Of a DNA stretch of 64,000 bases, positions 7,774 through 14,661 are shown one piece after another. The stretch comes from SAR202-VII-2 sp965263165 (GTDB taxonomy: Bacteria > Chloroflexota > Dehalococcoidia > Lucifugimonadales > SAR202-VII-2). The position numbers and the translations under genes are program-made. Each line of letters begins with the position of its first letter. The first letter of the stretch is position 1. The notes beneath the pieces were generated by a model that was given only the letters and a program-made list of their open reading frames with translations, was not told the origin of the DNA and searched no databases. The stretch covers positions 1,922,001 to 1,986,000 of the forward strand of contig OZ253584.1 of NCBI GenBank assembly GCA_965263165.1, in the 5' to 3' direction.

Positions 7774-10632
7774 CTACAAACGCCGGTTGGAAACGACTGG
7801 CTCTGAGGCCAATAGGTCGCGGAGCGTACCCAGGTTGGGCAGCCCCAGGATTTCGGAGATTCCGTCGTCCAGAGAGCGGCGGGCAAGGCAGTGGGCCATC
7901 CCCGGCAACCGTTCAAATTCGTCTTCCACCAGTCCATCGAACAGGTTCGACAGGCCTTGTAGTTGCGCTGGCGTAAGATAGCGCACGTCGAGGACGGGCA
8001 GCTCTTCCAGGTCGGCCTTCTTCATCGCAACCCAGCCGCCCCTCGTGCTGGTTCTGTGGGCCAAGAGGGTTAACAGACCCAAGCTGGAGTTCAGCCAAAC
8101 GGCGAGGGCTTTCTCGGCTGCCTCATCCTCAACGCGGACAGGCCACCACACGTTGGACAGCACCCTCGTCTCCGACCGCATGGCCACAACCCGCGTGGTT
8201 TCCAACCAAAGCCTTTCGGCGATGAGGAGGCGGCTAGACTGTTGCCATAGGTATTCTCCATAGCCTGGACGCTGTCCGCCTCGTGGCTTAGCCAACGGAG
8301 ACAAGTAGGAATCGTGTGTACACGTCAGGGACTTGCGTTGCTCCGTATCATGTCCTGCAACGAGGGGGTATGCCGTTACGGAATTGGTCCTGTCGAATCC
8401 ATCCACTAGTCTGCGTCTGTCAGGCCCGACCTGACCGAGTTGGTCAACACGGCACAGCGGAATGTCGGCAGCCCCTCCCTCGCCAGGAACCCATACTTCA
8501 CTATTCTCCAATAACCTGAGTGCACTGCGAATCAGGTCGGCGCGGGCGAACTGCATGCCGGACCACTTCTTGCCGGCAATTTGCGATTCACGGATTGACA
8601 ACATTTCGCCGACATGCTGGCCGTCAACTTCCAGCAGCGCCGCGCCCTCGCCCTCCAATTTGGCTGGGGTCGTCGTGGTGATGGCCTGCGCCATACGATG
8701 GGCGTCCAACACACCGTCAGGGTTCCGCCACAGGTTGATGAAGATGGTGCGCCGCTCGGCGGTGTCGCGGTGCTGTGGTCGGCGTGTAGCTATGAGCAGG
8801 GCCTCCGAGAGGTCTGTGCTGTCCGAGAAGTTCCATCGCATCGGATCGTGGGACGCAATGACCATGTCAAGTGCAAAGTTGCGTTCTATGAGAGCACGGG
8901 TCTGCTCCCAGGATGGACCCGTGCACACCGTAGCGGGCAGCACCAAGGCTAAGCGCCCATCCCCAGGAAGAAGCTTGGGCGAGGCCGCCGCGACGAACGC
9001 TGCGCCAAGACCGGCAGTGGCGGTGGCATCCCGCGGGCCTGTCGGTGGTCTGAGACGGCGGGACAACTCGTCCTGCAGCTTGCGCCGGTCCGCTGAAGGT
9101 AGGCTGCCGAACAGCAGATTGCCGCCCACGGAACGAGTGAAGGGCGGGTTCATAATCGCAAGGTCTAGGCCCGGTAGCTTGGCCGTTATGCCTTCGTCAA
9201 CCCCTTGAGAGCCTCCGCCGGATACCCGTTGGGCGTCCCTGGTAGCTACTCCCATACCCTCGCCGGATAGCGACATTTGGACCTCAGCCTCATCCGTCCC
9301 TAGGAAGTCCAGCGAGCCCAGGAACACTTTCGAGCCTTCCACTCCGATTGGCATTACGTAGAGGTTCATCCGGTTGAACTGTATATCCGGGTTGAGCATG
9401 GCCAGGCTGGTGGCGGCGAAGTGGACAGCGGAGAGCTGCACGTCATAGCCGTGCAAAGCCTGCTCGACCATTGCCTTGTGCAGTTCGGCGGCCTTCCCGC
9501 CCCCGGCGTCCCTATGTTTGCGTTCGGCCTCGGCGGCGACCGCCATGAGCAGCGTTCCCGTGCCGCAAGCGAGGTCAGCCACGTTGAGGGAGGCAGGAAA
9601 TTCGTGGTCGCTCCAGTCAATCTTGGCGGGCCAGTTGTGAAACACGAGGCGGGTCAGCAGTGTGGCCGCCGGAACCGACGTGTAGTAGGCGCCGGTAAAC
9701 TTGGCGTCGGTCAAGAGTGTGTGGAACAGCCGCCCGGATAGGTCATGCCCTTCCAACCGGCGCGTGTCTCGCGTCGCCTTGATCAAGGGGTCGATGACCG
9801 GCCTCTGGACTTCATCCGGTCCATCGCCAAGCGCGCTGAGGATGTTGGCGGCCAGCTCAAACACCGGCACGTAGTCGATGTTCTCGCAAATGTAGCGCCA
9901 AGCCTCCAGTAGTCCGGGAATGTCCTGTCCCATCGCTTCGTTGACGGTGGGAACATCCCCGTTAACAGCGGCGAGACGGTCCTGGAAAGCAAGGGCGTTG
10001 AAGAGCACGAGACACCCGATGCGCAGGGCGGCGGCTCGGTCCTTCTCTTGGTCGGCTCTGGCGATGATGTCGGCGATGCGGCGGGATACGCGGGCGTGCC
10101 GGTCGATTTCCTTGGCTGCCTGTTCCAGCGCGTATCCAACTACTCCGGCAGCGGCTGCCACCCGGTCCCCGCCCTCCAACTCCAGCGGAAGCGCGCGCAG
10201 ATGGTCGGCAAGCTCTGCGACGGACCCACTATGGATGCGGCGTTCGGGCATGATGCAGCCGCGAGAGCCATGCAGCCACCACTGGAGGTTCGTAGCACCA
10301 TCAAGCCCGGCGTGCGTGTTCTCCGCATGCCGTAGCCAATCGGGATAGAGAACGCCGACTACTCCAATGGCTTCGGGGAAACTATCCAGCCGGCTTTCGA
10401 GTTGCTCTATCAGAAGGCTGGCCGACCCCTCCCATTTACATTCCACCAAGACCGAATCGCCGCTTCTCAACTCGACGCGGATATCGGGTGCGCCTTTCTT
10501 GCTGCGGCGCTCCGCCCTGGCCGATATTCCGCGGTCACGGAGCAGTTGAGCCAGAAGGGTGTTAACAGCTTCTTCGCGGATAGTTTCGGGATCGTTCTGC
10601 CAGGATGCGGCCGGTTCCGTTTCTTTATTCAT
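7774..10632 (-). CDS. Single-chain restriction-modification enzyme (type IIG-like: PD-(D/E)xK nuclease + N6-adenine methylase)
   Basis: 952 residues. N-terminal nuclease motif: P49-D50 in GAPDIRVEL, then E64-C65-K66 in VLVECKW. After a helical region, GAYYTSVPAATLLTRL (314-329) is the methylase motif X, VADLACGTGTLLMAV (351-365) motif I, and NPPF (495-498) the N6-adenine catalytic motif IV. The C-terminal third (LWLETTRVVAMRSETRVLSNVWWPV; VWLNSSLGLLTLLAHRTSTRGGWVAMKKADLEELPV) resembles target-recognition regions of type IIG and BREX-like methylases. No separate specificity or restriction subunit is adjacent, so it probably recognises, methylates and cuts as one protein. It converges with the hydratase gene (39 bp) and is slightly less GC-rich than its neighbours, consistent with transfer. 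An inactive nuclease or a stand-alone methylase remains possible. Confidence 0.85.
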   Translation of the reverse strand: MNKETEPAASWQNDPETIREEAVNTLLAQLLRDRGISARAERRSKKGAPDIRVELRSGDSVLVECKWEGSASLLIEQLESRLDSFPEAIGVVGVLYPDWLRHAENTHAGLDGATNLQWWLHGSRGCIMPERRIHSGSVAELADHLRALPLELEGGDRVAAAAGVVGYALEQAAKEIDRHARVSRRIADIIARADQEKDRAAALRIGCLVLFNALAFQDRLAAVNGDVPTVNEAMGQDIPGLLEAWRYICENIDYVPVFELAANILSALGDGPDEVQRPVIDPLIKATRDTRRLEGHDLSGRLFHTLLTDAKFTGAYYTSVPAATLLTRLVFHNWPAKIDWSDHEFPASLNVADLACGTGTLLMAVAAEAERKHRDAGGGKAAELHKAMVEQALHGYDVQLSAVHFAATSLAMLNPDIQFNRMNLYVMPIGVEGSKVFLGSLDFLGTDEAEVQMSLSGEGMGVATRDAQRVSGGGSQGVDEGITAKLPGLDLAIMNPPFTRSVGGNLLFGSLPSADRRKLQDELSRRLRPPTGPRDATATAGLGAAFVAAASPKLLPGDGRLALVLPATVCTGPSWEQTRALIERNFALDMVIASHDPMRWNFSDSTDLSEALLIATRRPQHRDTAERRTIFINLWRNPDGVLDAHRMAQAITTTTPAKLEGEGAALLEVDGQHVGEMLSIRESQIAGKKWSGMQFARADLIRSALRLLENSEVWVPGEGGAADIPLCRVDQLGQVGPDRRRLVDGFDRTNSVTAYPLVAGHDTEQRKSLTCTHDSYLSPLAKPRGGQRPGYGEYLWQQSSRLLIAERLWLETTRVVAMRSETRVLSNVWWPVRVEDEAAEKALAVWLNSSLGLLTLLAHRTSTRGGWVAMKKADLEELPVLDVRYLTPAQLQGLSNLFDGLVEDEFERLPGMAHCLARRSLDDGISEILGLPNLGTLRDLLASEPVVSNRRL

Positions 10633-10755
10633 AAGAGTGCGTCTGCGTCATGCTGAATCCGGCGCTCTTCAGTTCTCCAACGAGCTTCATCTTCCAGCCT
10701 TCGTGTTCATCTAGGGAATCTCTGAACAAACCCCAGTCCCCGGGGGAACCTCCCC

Positions 10756-10795
10756 GTCCCTGCCTCCAAGTACGGGGGCAGGCTGGGAAGCGTCC
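10756..10795. repeat. REP-like palindrome
   Basis: GTCCCTGCCTCC-AAGTA-CGGGGGCAGGC followed by TGGGAAGCGTCC. Close relatives lie at 6028-6067, 32040-32083, 39166-39205, 49562-49612 and 62600-62640, and an IS-split copy at 48351-48365/49562-49580. The inner CCTGCC/GGCAGG arms pair. This copy sits 9 bp before the promoter of element copy 2. Confidence 0.65.
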
Positions 10796-10803
10796 ACACT
10801 CCA

Positions 10804-11215
10804 TTGCCAAATCCGAACGGGTGTGCTATAGTGTCCCCATGAAGCAGGCCCCCGGCCCGCTTCTCTTCCCTGGAGCCTGCCGCATACATGTTGGACCGGG
10901 GGCTAGCCACAGAGAATCCCCCTGTGGCAGGGCGTCTGGGGAAACGTCCCCCAGGCCCACGACCGTCCGAGGAAAGGTGAGACCAGTGCCAATGCCGTTT
11001 CCAGACAAGCCCTTTGCAGCCACGCGGCTCCGCCGCGGTCCGCTACGATTCAGCGACAACTGCACGACGGTCCATCACAGCTCGCTGACGGCTCGTGACG
11101 GCCTTGTGACGCCTTTGTGACGGCCCCGTGCCTGAAAACCCCCGAAATCCGGCAGAGAAATAGTACACATACAATCAAAAGCCTACAAACAATCAAAGGC
11201 CATACCTTCCTCCGG
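10804..11215 (+). ncRNA. Dispersed noncoding element, copy 2
   Basis: Promoter TTGCCA (10804-10809), 17 bp, TATAGT (10827-10832), with TGTGC before the -10. Next is hairpin AAGCAGGCC (10842-10850)/GGCCCGCTT (10854-10862), then CCTGCC (10876-10881) pairing with GGCAGG (10926-10931), CCACAG/CTGTGG (10907-10912/10922-10927; overlaps the previous pairing, so they may alternate), and CTGGGG/CCCCAG (10936-10941/10949-10954). The block GACCGTCCGAGGAAAGGTG follows. A degenerate repeat with core GTGACGGCC or GACGG, spacing near 11, covers 11045-11127. The end has CATACAATCAAAAG and CAAACAATCAAAGG (about 11168-11202). An open frame crosses the element but is not conserved in other copies. Confidence 0.55.
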
Positions 11216-11250
11216 CGCGAGCCGGGAGCAACCGTTCCTGGGAGCTGCCT

Positions 11251-11736
11251 CTAGCCGCGGAAGGCGGCGCCCACCCAGTGGCACGAGGCGCCGAGGGGGG
11301 CGCTGACGCTGGTGACCTCCATGTGCTCCACGGCGGCGAGGGTCGTGACGTTCTTCTGGAGCCAGCGGCCGAGGGCGGGCGCGGCCATCAGGGCTATGGT
11401 GGATGCCGATATGGCCGACGAGAGGTTCTGAAGGCGGTTTCGGCGGCCCAGGACAATGGCCGAGGCGATGGCGGTGAGGGCGCCTCCCACCAGGATGTTG
11501 GTGCCGCAGAAATAGGAAATGGCCAGCTCGCTTTCGCCGGCTTTCAGGCGCCTGAGGGCCTCGGCGGCGGCGGCTTCAACGTCCGCGGTCTCCACGCGGC
11601 CCAGGATGAAGAAGCCCCGCGGCGTGGAGTAGCCGGCCAGCGGGGGAGCGATGGCCTCCGCCTTCAGGAGCAGGGCGATGGTGGCGTGCTCCAGCGCATG
11701 GTTCATTCTCACCTGGTTCAGCAGTTCCTTGATCAC
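11251..11736 (-). CDS. DUF6391-like membrane protein
   Basis: 161 residues starting MIKELLNQVRMNHALEHATI. The HALEHATI motif near the N-terminus is characteristic of a conserved family of unknown function (DUF6391) found in Chloroflexota and cyanobacteria. A soluble N-terminal half (STPRGFFILGRVET, EALRRLKAGESELAIS) is followed by FCGTN and two hydrophobic segments at about residues 78-98 and 108-125, so the protein is probably membrane-anchored. The C-terminal part (EHMEVTSVSAPLGASCHWVGA) contains Cys and His that could bind metal, which is an inference. No operon partner is visible. Confidence 0.6.
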   Translation of the reverse strand: MIKELLNQVRMNHALEHATIALLLKAEAIAPPLAGYSTPRGFFILGRVETADVEAAAAEALRRLKAGESELAISYFCGTNILVGGALTAIASAIVLGRRNRLQNLSSAISASTIALMAAPALGRWLQKNVTTLAAVEHMEVTSVSAPLGASCHWVGAAFRG

Positions 11737-11892
11737 AGCCCCTCCAAGATCCCCTGTCCCGACGGTTGCGGTTTCCCATAGGCGTTAGGCTCCAGTATAC
11801 GATACGCCCTGTGTCTTTACCGGCTGCCGCTTGCGGGAACTTCGTGAAATGGGTAACAATTAGCTCTACTGACGATGCTGGAGGAAGGCAAG

Positions 11893-12378
11893 GTGAAAAG
11901 GAACATCGTTGTGCTGGCGGTCATCGCGGGGGCGGTCATGGCGCTCGCGGCCTGCGGCGGTCCGGAGGCGCCCACGCCGTACGCGACGCTTCCGGGAGCA
12001 ACCTCGCCGGCGCCGTCGCCCACGACGCCAAGCTCCGAACCCAGCGGCGGGCAGCCGTCGGAAGGGGAGGCAGCGCCGGTCCCGTCGGGCGGCGATCCCG
12101 TCAGAGGGGAAGAAGTCTACATCAACCAGGGCTGCATCGGTTGCCACACGACCGACGGCAGCACCGGGCTAGGGCCGACGTGGAGGGGGATATACGGGTC
12201 CCAGGAGGAATTGACGGACGGCTCGGTCGTCACGGTGGATGACGACTACATCCGGAGGTCCATCCTGGAGCCGGGGGCCCAGCTTGTGAAGGGCTACACC
12301 GACATTTCGATGACCCTCCTCGATCCAACCGAGGAGGAGATCGAGGACCTCATTGCCTTCATAAGGTCGTTGAAGTGA
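11893..12378 (+). CDS. Monohaem cytochrome c lipoprotein
   Basis: The GTG at 11893 is preferred because GGAGGAAGG lies directly before it; the ATG at 11875 would place that ribosome site inside the coding region. The product starts VKRNIVVLAVIAGAVMALAAC: a lipoprotein signal peptide with lipobox LAAC. A Pro/Ser/Thr/Gly-rich linker of about 50 residues leads to a c-type domain with CIGCH haem attachment and a likely Met ligand in GYTDISMTLL. The end (EEEIEDLIAFIRSLK) is the usual terminal helix. This organisation is like the cytochrome domain of cytochrome oxidase subunit II or stand-alone c551/c552 lipoproteins, anchored outside the membrane as an electron carrier. No oxidase genes are adjacent. 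Confidence 0.88.
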   Translation: MKRNIVVLAVIAGAVMALAACGGPEAPTPYATLPGATSPAPSPTTPSSEPSGGQPSEGEAAPVPSGGDPVRGEEVYINQGCIGCHTTDGSTGLGPTWRGIYGSQEELTDGSVVTVDDDYIRRSILEPGAQLVKGYTDISMTLLDPTEEEIEDLIAFIRSLK

Positions 12379-12470
12379 CGCGCTGCGGCTGATGGGGAGG
12401 AACGGGGAGACGCCCACGGGCGCCTCCCTCCGCGTTGGAGGCGTTGGCCGGGGTTATGGCTCGGAGCGGG

Positions 12471-13232
12471 TCAGCTCGGAAAGGGGACGCGGCGCTCGTC
12501 GGCCTGGCGGACGATGGTTGCGGCCAGGTAGCCGGCCCCGAAACCGTTGTCAATGTTGACGACGGCCACGCCGGGAGCGCACGAGTTCAACATGCCAAGG
12601 AGCGCCGCCAGGCCCTGAAAGCTGGCCCCGTACCCGATGCTGGTGGGCACGGCGATGACCGGAGCGGCGACCAGTCCGCCAATGAGGCTGGGCAGCGCCC
12701 CTTCCATGCCAGCGACGACGACCAGGACTCGCGCCTCTCTGAGCATCTCCAGGTTGTCCAGCACCCGGTGCACGCCTGCGACGCCGACGTCGTTGAGGCG
12801 TGTGACCTCCGCATCCATCAGCTCGGCGGTCAGGGCGGCTTCCTCGGCCACGGGGAGGTCGCCCGTTCCCGCGGTAACCACCAGCACGCCGGGCGCGGCC
12901 TGCGCGGGTGGGCGGGTCCGCAGGACGATGGCGCGGGCAAGCTCATTGTAGGCGGCTTCGGGGAGCCTGCGCCGGACCTGCTCGTAGACCTCGGGGCCAA
13001 CGCGGGTTACCAGTAGGCGGCCGGCGCGGGCGGCAAGCTTCTCTGCGATCTCCACGACCTGGGCGGGCGTCTTGCCCTCGCCCAAAACGACCTCGGGGAA
13101 ACCCTTTCTCAGGTCCCGATGGTGGTCCAGCTTGGCGAACCCCAGGTCTTCGTAGGGCAGGCCGCGTAAGGCGTCCATAGCCTCTTCGGGGCTGACCTCC
13201 CCGGCCTGCACGTCCCGGAGCAACGAGAGCAC
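12471..13232 (-). CDS. larB: LarB-type pyridinium-3,5-biscarboxylate mononucleotide synthase (PurE-related)
   Basis: 253 residues. The N-terminus has the LarB pattern (LLRDVQAGEVSPEEAMDALRGLPYEDLGFAKLDHHRDLRKGFPEVV, conserved KLDHHR), and the C-terminal half is PurE-like (VVTAGTGDLPVAEEA, VVVAGMEGALPSLIGGL, PVIAVPTSIGYGASFQG). LarB carboxylates and hydrolyses nicotinic acid adenine dinucleotide in synthesis of the nickel-pincer cofactor of lactate racemase and relatives. larC, larE and larA are not in the window. The listed start is GTG 13232; the frame stays open upstream (EEGIDAQR) with GGGGAGG further 5', so the true start may be slightly earlier, but no standard start codon is seen there. 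Confidence 0.85.
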   Translation of the reverse strand: MLSLLRDVQAGEVSPEEAMDALRGLPYEDLGFAKLDHHRDLRKGFPEVVLGEGKTPAQVVEIAEKLAARAGRLLVTRVGPEVYEQVRRRLPEAAYNELARAIVLRTRPPAQAAPGVLVVTAGTGDLPVAEEAALTAELMDAEVTRLNDVGVAGVHRVLDNLEMLREARVLVVVAGMEGALPSLIGGLVAAPVIAVPTSIGYGASFQGLAALLGMLNSCAPGVAVVNIDNGFGAGYLAATIVRQADERRVPFPS

Positions 13233-13405
13233 GCGCTGGGCGTCGATACCTTCCTCCCCGGAGCGTTGGATTGCGCCGATATCTTATCACGGGGTCGGCC
13301 TCGTTGGGGCCGGGCCGGAGAATTGCCAGGGCCTGATGAGGGCGGTTTCTCCAATATATGCCTGTGAATCCTGGGAGTGATGCTACATCTGGGATATATG
13401 CGCCG

Positions 13406-13435
13406 TTGACGATTGTTGAGGGGGCCGCTTATACT
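13406..13435 (+). promoter_or_regulatory. Sigma-70-type promoter of dnaN
   Basis: TTGACG (13406-13411), 18-bp spacer, TATACT (13430-13435), 40 bp before the dnaN ATG. The 243-bp gap between larB and dnaN shows no DnaA-box cluster, so it does not look like oriC. Confidence 0.65.
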
Positions 13436-13475
13436 GCCCTGTACATTTTTACACCGTCAGATTGGGGAGGCGGGG

Positions 13476-14612
13476 ATGCAGCTTTCCTGCTTGCAAGAGA
13501 ACTTGGCCAGGGGATTGGCAACCGTAGGTAGGGCCGTCGCCACGCGCACGACGCTGCCGATCACGCAGAACGTGCTGATGACAACCGACGGGGCCCAATT
13601 GACCCTTGCCGCCACGAACCTGGAAATCGCCATCACGACGTGGGTCGGGGCGATGGTGGAGGAGGAGGGGACCATCACCGCTCCGGCTCGCTTGCTGACG
13701 GAGTTCATCAACTCCCTGCCCGCCGACACGGTCCACATCACCAGCACCGACCAGCCCAAGGCCCTCGATCTGACGTGCGCCCGTTCGCAGGCCCACATCA
13801 ACGGCACGGAGGCCGAGGACTTTCCGCCCATTCCGACGGTGCAGGACGGGGTCTCTGTGACGCTCAATTCCAATGCGCTGCGGACCGCGGTGCGGCAGGT
13901 GCAGTTCGCAGCCGCTACCGAGGACTCCCGGCCTGTGCTGACCGGTATCAAGATGGAGATCAAGGGCCGGGAGTTCATCCTGGCCGCCGCCGACGGCTTC
14001 CGGCTTGCAGTCCACACCAGCGCCCTCGAAGAGGAGGCCGCGGAGGCGGTCGACATCATCGTGCCGGCGCGGACGTTGACCGAGGTGGTGCGCCTGCTTG
14101 GAGATCAAGAGGAGCAGGTGGAGATGGTGGTCAACGCCGCCAAGAGCCAGGTCCTGTTCCGGCTCAGGGGCGCGGAGTTGGTGTCTCAGCTGGTGCAGGG
14201 CACGTTTCCGAACTACGGCCAGCTCATCCCGCAGGGTTTTGCGACCAGGGCCGTGGTCACGCAGTCGGAGATCGAGCGGGCGGCGCGGACGGCCAGCATC
14301 TTCGCAAAGGACGGCTCGGGGATCATTCGTCTTCAGATGACCCCCGGCGACGACGGCAACGGCGGGGGCAAGCTGACTGTCTCCGCCAGGGCGGAGGAGG
14401 TTGGCGACCACCAGGGGGAGACCGACGCCGCTGTGGAGGGCGAGGAGGGCAAGATAGCCTTCAACAGCCGCTATTTGCTGGACGTCCTCGGGGCCCTGGA
14501 CAAGCCGGAGGTGGCGGTGGAGATTACTACGCCCTCGAGCCCGGGCGTGTTCAAGCCCGTCGGCTCAGACAATTACGTCCACGTGGTCATGCCGATGTTC
14601 GTGCAGTGGTGA
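13476..14612 (+). CDS. dnaN: DNA polymerase III beta subunit (sliding clamp)
   Basis: 378 residues from the ATG at 13476 (MQLSCLQENLARGLATVGRAV), preceded by GGGGAGGCGGGG. All three clamp domains are present: LPITQNVLMTTDGAQLTLAATNLEI in domain I, RPVLTGIKMEIKGREFILAAADGFRLA in domain II, and FNSRYLLDVL with the carboxy end YVHVVMPMFVQW in domain III (usual end VMPMRL). Domain III has an unusually long acidic/Gly insertion (about residues 290-325: PGDDGNGGGK, EEVGDHQGET). It forms the ring processivity factor for the replicative polymerase. dnaA, recF and gyrB are not next to it. Confidence 0.96.
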   Translation: MQLSCLQENLARGLATVGRAVATRTTLPITQNVLMTTDGAQLTLAATNLEIAITTWVGAMVEEEGTITAPARLLTEFINSLPADTVHITSTDQPKALDLTCARSQAHINGTEAEDFPPIPTVQDGVSVTLNSNALRTAVRQVQFAAATEDSRPVLTGIKMEIKGREFILAAADGFRLAVHTSALEEEAAEAVDIIVPARTLTEVVRLLGDQEEQVEMVVNAAKSQVLFRLRGAELVSQLVQGTFPNYGQLIPQGFATRAVVTQSEIERAARTASIFAKDGSGIIRLQMTPGDDGNGGGKLTVSARAEEVGDHQGETDAAVEGEEGKIAFNSRYLLDVLGALDKPEVAVEITTPSSPGVFKPVGSDNYVHVVMPMFVQW

Positions 14613-14661
14613 AGTAACGCCGGCTGCCCGCCGCGCCTGGTGTGACCAGCGCGGCCCGGCG

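Noticed and set aside
10961..10990. Resemblance of CCGAGGAAAGGTG to the GAGGAAAGTC block of RNase P RNA
   Set aside because: Only a short word matches; the rest of the RNase P core is missing, and five copies of it would be unexpected.
10839..11120. Possible peptide gene in element copy 2 starting MKQAPGPLLFPGACRIH
   Set aside because: Copies 3 and 5 start similarly but end or change frame within about 20 residues, and copy 1 has no ATG; the structure is conserved better than the frame.
13260..13475. Replication origin near dnaN
   Set aside because: No DnaA-box cluster, no AT-rich unwinding region, and dnaA/recF/gyrB are absent.
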